Assembly: GCA_022009795.1 (NCBI GenBank)
Contig: CP091724.1
Span: forward strand, 1,587,501 to 1,651,500
Direction: 5' to 3'
DNA: 64,000 nucleotides
Source: Anaerotruncus sp.
GTDB lineage: Bacteria; Bacillota; Clostridia; Oscillospirales; Acutalibacteraceae
Below are positions 45,524 through 54,330 of this stretch, one piece after another. The position numbers and the translations under genes are program-made. The notes under the pieces are model-generated. The model was not told the DNA's origin and ran no database searches. It saw only the letters and a program-made list of their open reading frames with translations. Each line of letters begins with the position of its first letter. Within the stretch, counting starts at the first letter, position 1.

Positions 45524-45705
45524 TTACATAAACGAAGAAACCGTGTCCGCAAAATCGGAAACCTTGTTCACCGCTTTTTTTGCATGGCTTTTTCGTTTTT
45601 TTGCTGTTGCTGCCCATTGTTGCCGTTGCGCCCGCTATCACACTTCCGACCGCCATTGCAACTCCAAGCCCTTTAATCATATTTTTCCGTTTTTTTCTTT
45701 TTCAT
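45524..45705 (-). CDS. Small YtxH-like membrane-associated protein (58 aa, frameshifted)
   Basis: Restored MKKKKRKNMIKGLGVAMAVG followed by SVIAGATATMGSNSKNEKAM and a helix QKAVNKVSDFADTVSSFM. A basic start, Gly/Ala-rich hydrophobic segment and amphipathic tail resemble small Clostridial proteins of the YtxH/DUF3918 type. AAGGAG precedes ATG 45703-45705. Repairs of A7 to A6, A5 and A5 make the 182-bp span 59 codons. Function unknown. Confidence 0.6.
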
Positions 45706-46028
45706 TATTATTCTCCTTAATTTATTTATTGCACGCCGCGCAGTAATATTGTTTGCCGCATTGAGAATAATAATAAGGTTAAAATTTGCTATTCAATAAA
45801 ATTTTTTTATTTTTTTATCAAATTATAAAATGCTTAAAAAAACAAAATTTAAATCTGCTTTGCCAAAAAAACAAAAAAACCGCCACAAAAGGCATAATCC
45901 ATAAAAAAATTTACTCAATAAATAAAGTAAAAGGAAAAAAATACTGTGTTAAATTCACAGTAAAGGCAGTAGCTTGCCATTTAATTTATATCTTGTTTTT
46001 TTATCTGTTTTTTTAATATTTTTTTGTT
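45706..46028. repeat. Intergenic stretch with a diverged copy of the MITE-like element
   Basis: 45911-46028 aligns with about 32439-32550 over roughly 105 bp: shared CTCAATAAAT, AAATACTG, AGT(G/A)AAGGC and CTTG blocks. More AT-rich and truncated, with no recognisable right end. No gene in 45706-45910. Confidence 0.5.
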
Positions 46029-47120
46029 TTATTTTTTTATTTTTGCTTTTTTTGCTTTGCACTTTTTTTGCATTTTTTTCAAAAGGTAAAAAAATAAAAA
46101 GCGGTTAATACCGTTCATAACGGCAGTAAATAAACGGTAGATGTGTTTTTCACTGCAAAGCAATATTGAAAATGCCGTGAAAGCTAATGCAAAAAGCAAC
46201 AAAAGCCAATAGCTGCCACAGATTTTATCAAAAATGTTTAAAAAATTAAGCAACTTGAAAGCAAGCAACTGTAAAAATCCGGAGGCAGGATATATAAGTG
46301 CTGTTCTTTGACCTATAACAGATAACATGCTCTTGTTATTCGGAAAAATGTTAATAAGGCAGGCAGAAATAATAACAGCTAAAGCAATACTTATAATTCT
46401 CGCAAGTGCGCCTTTTAAATTACTCATTTCGCTTGCAGCATAGCATTGAATGTTTTCAAGTGATTTGCAGGTGAAAATATTACTGTATAAATAAGCGGAA
46501 ACACAAGCGGTTGCAATCAATGCGGCAATGCAAGCAGGTTTTTTTCAAAATTCTTATTTTTTTGAATTTCATTATTGTCAATATAAAAACCTATAAGGAA
46601 AAAAACGGCAAAAAGCAAGCAGCCGTTGAAGACTTAAAAAAATCTGTCTAACCACGAAACAAAGCCTGCCGCAACCGAAAGAACAACTGAGCCGAAAAAG
46701 AAGAAAGTATTTATTGATTTTTTTACACAAAAATCGGCAAAACAAAGCCGCCAAACAAAAAAAGGCAAAAGAAATACCAATAAATGAATTTAGGCGTAAA
46801 AAAATTTGTTTTTATTCCAAATCATGAATCAATGCCGTGTAAGCTGTGTTGAAAAATTAAATAAGGAACAAGACAGTTTTGAAAAACACTTTTTATTTTG
46901 CCCTTGCTATTAACAAGATTTTTTGAAAATCTGCCTGAAATCATAATAAAAAGAGGCATATGAAAAATATAAACGGCACTTCGCATATACAAAAACACAC
47001 CCTCGTTTTTATATTCAAGAATGTGCATAAGCAGCACCGAAATTATTAAAAAAATCCTTTTTAAATTATCAAAAAGAAAATCCCTGTTTTTTTAAACTCA
47101 CTTTTTAAGCATTTTATCAT
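46029..47120 (-). CDS. Acyltransferase-3 family membrane protein (many frameshifts; possible pseudogene)
   Basis: Hydrophobic, AT-rich gene in several frames. Seen: start MIKCLKSEFKNRDFLFDNLK, then VFLYMRSAVYIFHMPLFIMI followed by SGRFSKNL (the FHMPLF-SG motif of OafA/fucose-4-O-acetylase-like acyltransferases), an LWYL-like segment near 46750 and several C-terminal membrane helices. It could O-acetylate a surface glycan. The number of breaks is higher than in neighbouring genes, so real decay cannot be separated from sequence errors. Low GC suggests transfer. Confidence 0.6.
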
Positions 47121-47317
47121 TATCCTTTTGTTTATAAATACATATTAAAAAAACGGAAGAAAACGATTGCCGTCTGTAAAAAATAATATCATTTATTTAT
47201 TTTTTATGCAACAAGAAAAACAGTGCAGATGCTATTTATAAAAATTATTTTAATACGGCAAAATAAAAATAACAATGCAAAATCAAAAGCAAAGCCGCAG
47301 GCAAATAACATTATAAA

Positions 47318-47344
47318 AGAAAAACCGCCCCAAACGGAGCGGTT
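47318..47344 (-). terminator. Terminator of fba
   Basis: 9-bp stem (47323-47331 with 47336-47344, one wobble), 4-nt loop, TTTTT on the minus strand, 20 bp after the fba stop. Confidence 0.8.
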
Positions 47345-47364
47345 GATTTTTAATGTTTAAGCGA

Positions 47365-48300
47365 TTAAGCCTTGTTATCGGAACCGAAAACGTCTTTAAT
47401 CTTATGCTCAACAACCTCTTGAATAAGGTCTCTTGCGGGAGTAAGGTATTGACGGGGGTCAAACTGAGTCGGATTCTCCGAAAGGTGCTTTCTGAGAGCT
47501 GCAGTCATTGCAATTCTGATATCGGAATCAACATTGATTTTGCAAACTGCAAGAGAAGAAGCCTTGCGAAGCATATCCTCCGGAATGCCGATTGCATCGG
47601 GCATCTGGCCGCCGAATTCGTTGATAATCTTAATGTGATCTTGGTTTACGGAAGAAGCGCCGTGAAGAACGATCGGGAAGCCGGGAAGCTTTTCGCTTAC
47701 TTCGTTAAGAATATCAAAGCGAAGTTCGGGATTCTGGCCGGGCTTAAATTTGTATGCGCCGTGTGATGTGCCGATTGCGATTGCAAGCGAATCAACACCC
47801 GTTGCCTTAACGAATTCATAAGCTTCTTCGGGGCTGGTGTAGAAAGCGTCGTCTGCTTCAACCTGAACATCATCCTCAACGCCGGCAAGTGTGCCGAGCT
47901 CGCCCTCAACAACAACGCCGTGAGCGTGAGCATATTCAACAACCTTTTTTGTAACCGCAATGTTTTCCTCGAAAGGAAGAGAAGAACCGTCAATCATAAC
48001 GGAGGTGAAACCGCCGTCAATGCAGTCCTTGCAGGTTTCAAAGTTCGGGCCGTGGTCAAGGTGAAGAGCGATGGGAAGGCCTGTTTCCTCTGCCGCAGCT
48101 TTAACCATTGCTACAAGATAGCCGTGAGATGCATATTTGCGAGCACCTGCAGAGCACTGAAGAATAACGGGTGCGTTAAGCTTCTTTGCAGCACGGGTAA
48201 TGCCCTGAACGATCTCCATATTGTTTACATTGAAAGCGCCGATAGCGTAGCCGCCTTCATATGCTTTCTGAAACATTTCTTTTGTTGTTACAAGTGGCAT
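47365..48300 (-). CDS. fba: Class II fructose-bisphosphate aldolase
   Basis: Zinc aldolase of glycolysis. Intact 311 residues. Seen: GAFNVNNMEIVQGI, LHLDHGPNFETCKDCID (catalytic Asp and Zn His), VEGELGTLAGVEDDV, IAIGTSHGAYKF and VLHGASSV, then INVDSDIRIAMT for phosphate binding. Strong promoter and own terminator: monocistronic and probably highly expressed. Confidence 0.97.
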   Translation of the reverse strand: MPLVTTKEMFQKAYEGGYAIGAFNVNNMEIVQGITRAAKKLNAPVILQCSAGARKYASHGYLVAMVKAAAEETGLPIALHLDHGPNFETCKDCIDGGFTSVMIDGSSLPFEENIAVTKKVVEYAHAHGVVVEGELGTLAGVEDDVQVEADDAFYTSPEEAYEFVKATGVDSLAIAIGTSHGAYKFKPGQNPELRFDILNEVSEKLPGFPIVLHGASSVNQDHIKIINEFGGQMPDAIGIPEDMLRKASSLAVCKINVDSDIRIAMTAALRKHLSENPTQFDPRQYLTPARDLIQEVVEHKIKDVFGSDNKA

Positions 48301-48355
48301 ATTTAAAATCTCCTATATGTTTATTGAGGTGCGTTAAAACACCCCTACGCTTGAT

Positions 48356-48384
48356 ATTATACAGCATTTGCCGCCGAATATCAA
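48356..48384 (-). promoter_or_regulatory. Promoter of fba
   Basis: TTGATA (48379-48384), 17-bp spacer, TATAAT (48356-48361). Confidence 0.8.
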
Positions 48385-48486
48385 CGGAATAAGAAAAACA
48401 TTTTTGCCCCGTAATTTATAAAATAAAAGTTAATTCGGCAAAAAAATTTTTGTTAATTTTTTTAACCGCTTTTTCGCGTTTTTTTC

Positions 48487-49126
48487 TTATTTCATACGGC
48501 TTATCAGCTTTTCAAGCGGCTTGTAAACCGCAGCCGTAACCGCCACGGAGATAAGCCCCTTAACGATTGTGAAGGGCACATTGAAAAACCCAAAAGTGCT
48601 TCGGGAATCGAGCCGGTGCTCGGCCTGATAACGCGATACATATCAAGAATAGCCTCTTTCGGGAAGCCGATAACGGAATAATAAAGCGGATAAATTATAA
48701 AATTATTCAGCGGCAGCGAGGCAATGCCCATCAAAAACCGCGCCTGCGATTCCGCCTATGATAACGCCTTTGAAATTCGGCATTTTTTTATAGATCATGC
48801 CTGCGCTGAAAACGAAAACCGCACCGAGCAAAAAAAGTTTGAAAGCTCGCCCACCGCGCCGCTTCCGCTTGCGATAAGGTGAAAAAAATATATTTTTAAT
48901 AAGCGCAATCAAAACTCCTGCCAAGGGTCCGCACACAAATGCGCCGATAAGCTCCGGCAAATCCGAAAAAAATCCAGCTTAATAAATGCCGGCATAAAGG
49001 GCAGCGGCACTTCGGCATATTGCAGCAAAACCGCAATGGCGCACAAAAAGCGCCGTGGTGGTTATTCTGATGCTTTGCGGCTTTGAAAAAAAGCCTTTTT
49101 TTGTTTTTTGATTTTTGTGCATTCAT
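48487..49126 (-). CDS. ribU: Riboflavin ECF transporter S component RibU (frameshifted)
   Basis: Substrate-binding membrane subunit of an energy-coupling-factor riboflavin importer. Seen after repair: RITTTALFVAIAVLLQYAEV, LDFSDLPELIGAFVCGPLAG, NFLLGAVFVFSAGMIY, NFIIYPLYY and the C-terminal VFNVPFTIVKGLISVAVT; about five hydrophobic helices. Start ATG 49124-49126 behind AAGGAGAG. Several run errors. The FMN riboswitch directly upstream confirms the substrate class. Confidence 0.9.
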
Positions 49127-49157
49127 TTCAATCTCTCCTTTTTTTGGGCAAAGAGAA

Positions 49158-49183
49158 GCCCTAAATGCATTTGCATTTAGGGC
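49158..49183 (-). terminator. Hairpin in the ribU leader
   Basis: Perfect 12-bp stem with a 2-nt gap between riboswitch and start codon; no T-run directly after it, so it may act in the riboswitch expression platform. Confidence 0.5.
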
Positions 49184-49238
49184 GCTAATGTTTTTGCGAC
49201 GCCGCGGCGAAAATCGCGCAGCAATATAAAAAAACATT

Positions 49239-49351
49239 TCCTCTCATCCGGACTTTAACCGTCGGTATCGGAATTTCACCGATTCGGCCGCTGCACAAAA
49301 AGCGGTTCGCAGACTTTACTGCCGGTGGGGAATTGCACCCCGCCCTGAAAA
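49239..49351 (-). promoter_or_regulatory. FMN riboswitch (RFN element)
   Basis: Minus strand shows AGGGCGGGGTGCAATTCCCC, ACCGGCAGTAAAGTCTGCGA, then CCGATACCGACGGTTAAAGT and CCGGATGAGAG: all conserved arms of the RFN element. It should lower ribU expression when FMN is plentiful. Confidence 0.97.
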
Positions 49352-49365
49352 TATTTTGTGCCTAT

Positions 49366-49394
49366 ATTATATGCCGGCGGCATTGATTTGTCAA
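49366..49394 (-). promoter_or_regulatory. Promoter of the FMN riboswitch/ribU transcript
   Basis: Consensus TTGACA (49389-49394), 17-bp spacer, TATAAT (49366-49371). Confidence 0.85.
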
Positions 49395-49469
49395 CACAAA
49401 AATCAAAGGCACATTCCGTTAAAAAGCGCGTTTAAGCTTTTTGAATTTTGCCGCTCCTGCCGCTTTAAT

Positions 49470-51536
49470 TTAAAGTGTGTTGCTTTTTTTGCCTTTTTTT
49501 GAAACATGCATTGCGCGCAGTGCGTTTGCAACGGCTATAAGGCAAACACCCACATCGCCGAAAACGGCAAGCCACATTGCGTTTTCGTTGAAAATGCCGA
49601 TTGCGCAGCCGATGATGATAAGCACCTTAACCGCAATGCTGAAAATTATGTTTTTCGTGCACGATATTCATTGTTTTCTTTGCGATTTTTCTTGCAACGG
49701 GAAGCTTTGATAAGCTGTCGCTCATAATAACAACATCCGCCGCTTCGATTGCAACATCGGAGCCGATTCCGCCCATTGCAACGCCCACATCGGATTGGGC
49801 AAGCACGGGTGCGTCGTTAATTCCGTCGCCCGTATAGAGCACAATATCATCCGTGCCCTGCTGCAAAGTCTTAACCTTTTCAACCTTTTCCTGCGGCAAA
49901 AGCTTTGCGTAATATTCGTCTATGCCGGCTTTTTTTGCCATGTCGGCAGCAATGGGTTCTTTGTCGCCCGTGAGCATAACGGTTTTTTTAACTCCCATTT
50001 TGCCAAGCTCGGAAATAGCTTCTTTACTGTCTGTTTTAATAACATCGGCAAAAACAATGTTGCCCAAAAATTCTTTATCGGTGCAAAGGTAAATTGCCGT
50101 GCCGATTGTGCTCGTTTCTTTAAAGTCAACGCCAACATGCTTCATCAGCTTTTCGTTGCCCGCATAGTATTTAATTCCGTTTACAACGGCGGAAACGCCC
50201 ATGCCGGCATAGTTTTTGGCATCCGAAACCTCAAAATGATCCGCATATTGCCCAAATGCAAGGCAAACGGATTTTGCAATCGGGTGCGTGGAATATTTTT
50301 CGCATGCCGCTATAAGCCCCAAAAGCTCGCGGTGGTTTTTCTTGTCCTCGCAGTGGCAGTGCACACATTCGCAGTTAACATATTCAAATTTGCCGCTTGT
50401 TACCGTGCCCGTTTTATCAAAAACAGCCACATCAAATTTTGAAAGCAGCTCAAGATAGTTGCTGCCCTTAATAAGAATGCCCTGCTTTGAGCTTGCGCCG
50501 AGGCCGCTGAAAAAGCTGAGCGGAATTGAAATAACAATTGCGCACGGGCAGGAAACAACAAGTGCGGAAAGGCCTCTGTATGCCCATTCCTTCCACTCAC
50601 CGCCGAAGAAAATCGGCGGCACAAGGATTATAAGAAGCGCCACAAGGCAAACCGCCGGTGTGTAATATCTTGCAAATCTGGTGATGAATTTTTCGGCGTG
50701 GCTCTTTTTGCTGTCTGCATCCTGAATCATATCAAGAATTCTGGCAACGGTGGAATCGCTGTAAGCCTTTGTGGCTTTGATTCTGAGCAAGCCGTCCGCA
50801 TTAACGGAGCCGGAATAAACCTCATCGCCTGCAGAAACGGAAGCCGGTATGCTCTCGCCCGTAAGAGCCGCGGTGTCCACCTCTGCGCTGCCGCTTTCAA
50901 CAATGCCGTCAAGCTCGATTTTTTTCGCCGGGATTAACCGTGAAAAATATCGCCGGGTTTAACTTCCTCGGGGTCAACATCAACCAATTTGCCGCCTTTT
51001 TTTCAATATGCACCTTTTGCGGCGCGGATTGAATCATATCCGTAATGGATTTGCGGCTTTTGCCAACCGCCAAATCCTGCAAAAAAATTCGCCTATTGTG
51101 TAAAAGCAGCACAACCGCGCAGCCCTCGGCATATTCGCCGATTGCAAAAGCGCCGATTGAAGCGATTGCCATAAGAAAATTTTCGTTGAAGAAATTCTTG
51201 TGCATAATTCCCTCAACGGCTTCGCGGATAATGCCGAAGCCTACCACAAGATATGAAACCGCAAAGCATGCCATTGCGGCATATTTCAGCGAAGCAGGCT
51301 GGGTAAATGCCTCATTGATAATGTAGCCCGCAATAAAGAAAAACGCCCGCGATTATAACCTTGGTCCAAAATTCCTTTTTATTTACCTCGCCGCCGTGCT
51401 CATGGTCGTGTCCGCAGCCGCAGCCGTCGTCGCAGCAATGGTCGTGATCGTGATGATCATGCCCGCAGCCGCATTCGTCGTGATGATGGTGCTCGTGATC
51501 GTGATGATCATGCTCATGTTCGTGCTTTGTGCTCAT
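49470..51536 (-). CDS. P1B-type ATPase, zinc/cadmium exporter (frameshifted)
   Basis: Metal-efflux pump of the ZntA/CadA type. Seen: first 50 residues packed with His, Asp and Cys (MSTKHEHEHDHHDHEHHHHD) instead of a CxxC metal domain; membrane helices; actuator TGESIPA; transmembrane SCPCAIVI; phosphorylation site DKTGTVTSG; HP-type THPIAK; and GDGINDAPVLAQSD. Run errors at about 51340, 51105, 51000, 50925 and 49655 split it. GGAGG precedes ATG. It follows arsR by 12 bp, forming a sensor-pump operon. Confidence 0.92.
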
Positions 51537-51548
51537 TGATAAAGCCTC

Positions 51549-51834
51549 CTATTCTTCTATGTGTTCGATTCCGCAATCGATAATGTTTTTAACATGATCG
51601 TCGGAAAGGGAATAAACAACCTGCTTTGCCCTCTCTTGTGTATTTCACAAGATGATTTTGCTTCAGTATTCGCAGCTGGTGCGAAACCGCCGTTTGCGAA
51701 ACCCCCGTGGCCGCCGTTATTTCGGTAACGTTTAAATCGCCCTCAAACAGCGAACAGAGTATTTTAAGCCTTGTTGAATCCGAAAAGATTTTGAATAAAT
51801 CCGCAAGGTCGTAAACCATTTCTTCATCAAGCAT
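51549..51834 (-). CDS. ArsR/SmtB-family metal-responsive repressor (frameshifted)
   Basis: Winged-helix repressor: LADLFKIFSDSTRLKILCSL, then NVTEITAATGVSQTAVSHQL. An A3 near 51637 should be A2, restoring GKQVVYSLSDDHVKNIIDCG and IEHIEE. The C-terminal DxH-x10-HxxE is the alpha-5 zinc site of SmtB/CzrA; the CadC-type ELCVCD site is absent. So zinc is the likely inducer. Start ATG 51832-51834 behind GAGGTG; restored 94 residues. Confidence 0.9.
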
Positions 51835-51862
51835 ATTGTTCACCTCGGTTTTAATGTTATGT

Positions 51863-51878
51863 ATGAACACCTGTTCAT
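51863..51878. promoter_or_regulatory. ArsR/SmtB operator
   Basis: ATGAACACCTGTTCAT, a palindrome of the TGAACA-type bound by SmtB/CzrA proteins, just downstream of the -10 box; a further half-site TGAACA (minus strand) follows. Confidence 0.8.
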
Positions 51879-51884
51879 ATGTTC

Positions 51885-51913
51885 ATTATATGCAACACAT
51901 ATCATTTTGTCAA
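51885..51913 (-). promoter_or_regulatory. Promoter of the arsR-P1B ATPase operon
   Basis: Consensus TTGACA (51908-51913), 17-bp spacer, TATAAT (51885-51890). Confidence 0.85.
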
Positions 51914-52000
51914 TAGATTTTTTTGCTTTTTTTATGAATTTTTCGAATTAAAAGCCAAAAAAACGCATGGAAATTTCGCTCTTTTTTTATTTTTTTGCAG

Positions 52001-52045
52001 AAAAAAAAGCAGCAGTTTCGGGAATTGCTCCTTTTTCTGCTGCTT
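52001..52045 (-). terminator. Terminator of the B12-regulated toroid gene
   Basis: 9-bp stem AAGCAGCAG/CTGCTGCTT enclosing a 21-nt loop, then eight T on the minus strand. Confidence 0.8.
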
Positions 52046-52097
52046 TGGTGCGCTTGATGATTAAAAAAATCGGCAAGCATTAAATTAAATGTTTAAA

Positions 52098-53150
52098 TTA
52101 AGCCTCGTGCTTTTTCTTTGCGGAAAGAGCAAGAACGATGGCTGCGCCCGCTGCCGTAAAGGAAGCTGCCGCAATGCCCGTGCTGCCTGTTGCCGGGGAT
52201 TTTTTGCCGGTATCTTTCTTTGCCTGTGTTGCCTGTGCGGTTGTGGCTTCCGCTTTGGTTGTGGTTTCTTGCGGTTGCTGCGGTTCCGGATCTGAATCTG
52301 CAATCGGAAGATAATATGCAAGTGCGAAAACAGCGTCTGCCGTTGCATAATAAGGATCATAATCTGCCTTGAAGCCGCCTGTTGTGCCGTCGTAGAATTT
52401 ATCTATAAGCAATTTGTAAACATCATCGGCCTTTGTTTTGTTGCCGTATGCCGAATAAGCGGCAAGTGCAAGCGCCGTTGAATCTGCACTCGGTGTGTAG
52501 TTAACATAGCCGTCTGCGCTGTATGTGTTTTCAAGCAAAGCAAAAGCATCGTTTGTGTATTGCGAATAATCATTGCTGCCGTATTTAAGGGTGATAAGGA
52601 ACATTGCAAGATCGTCTGCCGATGTGCCGTAACCGCCCCAAAAATCCGTGCCGGTGCCGATTGTGTAGTAGCCGATCATTTTATCGCAAAAAGCATTTGC
52701 CGCATCGGTAAGTCCGTGTGCGCTTGCCGCCTCTGCCGCAAAAAGATAGTTGTATGGGCTGACGCCGCAGTTTGCGGGATCCGCATTTTTAAGCATTTCA
52801 ACATAGTTTACGCCGTCAATATTTTCGGGATTCATGCCAAGCTTGTCTGCAATTGTGATGATTTCGCCGAGCGTGCCCACATCGGTAAGCGTGCCTGCCG
52901 CAGCCGCATCTTTTGCGGAAGCGAAAAACGCCTCTTTGTAAGCGCTCACATCAGCGCCGCTTTTTGCAAGAATGTAAAAATTCTTTGCGTTTGCCGTTGT
53001 GTAGCCGCCTTGGCTGTATTTGCCGTCAAAAGCATATTCAACGGAGGTGTTTACAACCTTGTTTACATCTGATTTAGTTGCGCCGAATGCCGTTACGGAT
53101 GCACACATAACGATCATTACAGATAAAAACGCTGCCAAAAATTTCTTCAT
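52098..53150 (-). CDS. Secreted alpha/alpha-toroid protein with SPxTG sorting signal, B12-regulated
   Basis: 350 residues, intact. Seen: signal peptide MKKFLAAFLSVMIVMCASVT ending AFGA; about 260 residues of paired-helix repeats with Gly-rich turns (FWGGYGTSADDLAMFLITLK, YSADGYVNYTPSADSTALAL, GGFKADYDPYYATADAVFAL), as in prenyltransferase/squalene-cyclase-type toroids and the alpha domain of intrinsic factor; a Thr/Gln/Lys linker; then SPATG, a hydrophobic stretch and KKKHEA, a sortase signal of the SPxTG type. Start at 53150 with GAGG 8 nt upstream. The cobalamin riboswitch upstream suggests corrinoid binding (inference). Confidence 0.85.
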   Translation of the reverse strand: MKKFLAAFLSVMIVMCASVTAFGATKSDVNKVVNTSVEYAFDGKYSQGGYTTANAKNFYILAKSGADVSAYKEAFFASAKDAAAAGTLTDVGTLGEIITIADKLGMNPENIDGVNYVEMLKNADPANCGVSPYNYLFAAEAASAHGLTDAANAFCDKMIGYYTIGTGTDFWGGYGTSADDLAMFLITLKYGSNDYSQYTNDAFALLENTYSADGYVNYTPSADSTALALAAYSAYGNKTKADDVYKLLIDKFYDGTTGGFKADYDPYYATADAVFALAYYLPIADSDPEPQQPQETTTKAEATTAQATQAKKDTGKKSPATGSTGIAAASFTAAGAAIVLALSAKKKHEA

Positions 53151-53181
53151 AATCATAACCTCACCGTTAATAAAATTTATG

Positions 53182-53350
53182 CCTCCGGCGGATATCCTGA
53201 CTCGCAACACGCCGCTTTGCGGCAAGCCTAATTTTCACCTTCCCGCCTTTCGGCAGTGGCGCTGAATTTCGTTTTGCTTACAGTAGAGTGAGCTGCTGCG
53301 GCTTTTTCACCGCATTCCCCGCAAGGAAATTTGGCTTTTTCCTTTCGGCA
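53182..53350 (-). promoter_or_regulatory. Cobalamin riboswitch
   Basis: Minus strand shows GGGGAATGCGGTGAAAAAGC, CTACTGTAAGC, CGCCACTG, GGGAAGGTG and the B12 box region GAGTCAGGATATCCGCC (53188-53204), the conserved core of cobalamin riboswitches. It precedes the toroid gene, whose expression should rise when cobalamin is scarce. Confidence 0.93.
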
Positions 53351-53357
53351 TGATAAG

Positions 53358-53388
53358 ATTATACTCTGCCATAAAAAAATATTGTCAA
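53358..53388 (-). promoter_or_regulatory. Promoter of the cobalamin riboswitch transcript
   Basis: TTGACA (53383-53388) and TATAAT (53358-53363) with a 19-bp spacer holding a T7; a true T5 would give 17 bp. Confidence 0.7.
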
Positions 53389-53407
53389 ATCAAATAAAGC
53401 GTGTTAT

Positions 53408-53413
53408 TATAAT
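53408..53413 (+). promoter_or_regulatory. -10 box directly before the DUF4430 gene
   Basis: TATAAT ends 6 bp before the ATG at 53420; the -35 region overlaps the opposite promoter (TTGTCA at 53382-53387, long spacer). This would place the transcript start at the ATG. Confidence 0.4.
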
Positions 53414-53419
53414 TTTTTT

Positions 53420-54160
53420 ATGAAAAAAACGAATTGAAAAAAAAAAATAATAATCGCCGTGCTGTGTGTGGTGCTTGTCTTATGCGGTTTAGTGTTTGGC
53501 ATTCAGGCGGCAAAAAAAGCGGCAAGGTTGCCAAAAAAACGAAAATAAAACAAGCGTTTCGCTTTCGGCTTCGTCCGAAAGTTCTTCTGAAAGCCTCTGT
53601 TGTTGCCGGCGGCTCTTTTGATTCCGACGAAAGCGAAGAAAAAAGCCAAAGCTCACAAAGCGGCAAAAAAATCAGAGCACAAAATCAAAAAAACAACCTC
53701 AACAACGGCTCGCGCGGAAACGAAAGCAACCGAAAAATCAGGGGATTCGGCCGGTGCTGCGCAGAAAAACAATAATAATGAGCATGCCGAAGCGCCGCAA
53801 AAAAAGGGAAATCACCGTTTCTTTTTTTCAATCACCTGCAAAAACGCCGTTGCTTACGGCAGAAGCGATATTCCGCAAAGCGGATATTTCATACGTCCTG
53901 AGGATTATTCGGGCAAAGAGGGTATAACTGTTTTCGATGTGCTGGAGGCAGAATGCAAAAGCCACGGTATAGAGCTGACCTATAAGGATAAATATTATAT
54001 TCAGGGTATCGGCGGGCTTAAAGAAAAGGAATGCGGCGGCGGCTCCGGCTGGATGTATCGTGTAAACGGCGTTGCTCCTCACAAAGCGGCGGTTGGTTAT
54101 TATCTTAAAGACGGCGATGTTGTTGAATGGTATTATGTAACAAATATAAACGATAATTAA
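53420..54160 (+). CDS. Membrane-anchored DUF4430 (transcobalamin C-terminal-like) protein (frameshifted)
   Basis: Restored about 242 residues: MKNELKKK, a membrane anchor IIIAVLCVVLVLCGLVFGIQ, a Ser/Thr/Lys/Glu-rich linker of about 90 residues, and a C-terminal beta domain: FFFSITCKNAVAYG, DYSGKEGITVFDVLEAECKS, YYIQGIGGLKEKECGGGSGW, MYRVNGVAPHKAAVGYYLKD and GDVVEWYYV. The GGxSGWMYxVNG and GDxVxWxY motifs are those of DUF4430, the domain shared with transcobalamin and intrinsic factor. All breaks lie in the first 100 codons. No Shine-Dalgarno. Divergent from the toroid gene; corrinoid capture is inferred. Confidence 0.85.
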
Positions 54161-54255
54161 ATGCAAAGCCGAAAAATTGCCGCAAAATCGCAAAAAAAGC
54201 GGCATAATGCTTAAATTTTAATCAAAGCAAACGGCTCAAAAAAATAAACAGTCAA

Positions 54256-54290
54256 TAAAAAGCTGCCTGCACTCGGCTGAGTGTAGGCAG
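54256..54290. terminator. Bidirectional terminator between the DUF4430 gene and metH
   Basis: 12-bp stem (54263-54274 with 54279-54290), 4-nt loop, T4 on the plus side and T5 on the minus side. Confidence 0.75.
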
Positions 54291-54296
54291 TTTTCT

Positions 54297-54325
54297 GCAC
54301 TTCGGCAAAAGCTTTGCCGAAGTGC
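54297..54325 (-). terminator. Hairpin directly after metH
   Basis: Perfect 13-bp stem (54297-54309 with 54313-54325), 3-nt loop, 6 bp beyond the restored metH stop. Little T-run; probably an RNA-stabilising or first termination hairpin. Confidence 0.55.
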
Positions 54326-54330
54326 GCTGT

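Noticed and set aside
45524..45680. A 72-residue protein as read directly from the sequence
   Set aside because: Run repair gives a shorter 58-residue protein with a proper start, ribosome-binding site and terminator; the longer tail is a frameshift artefact.
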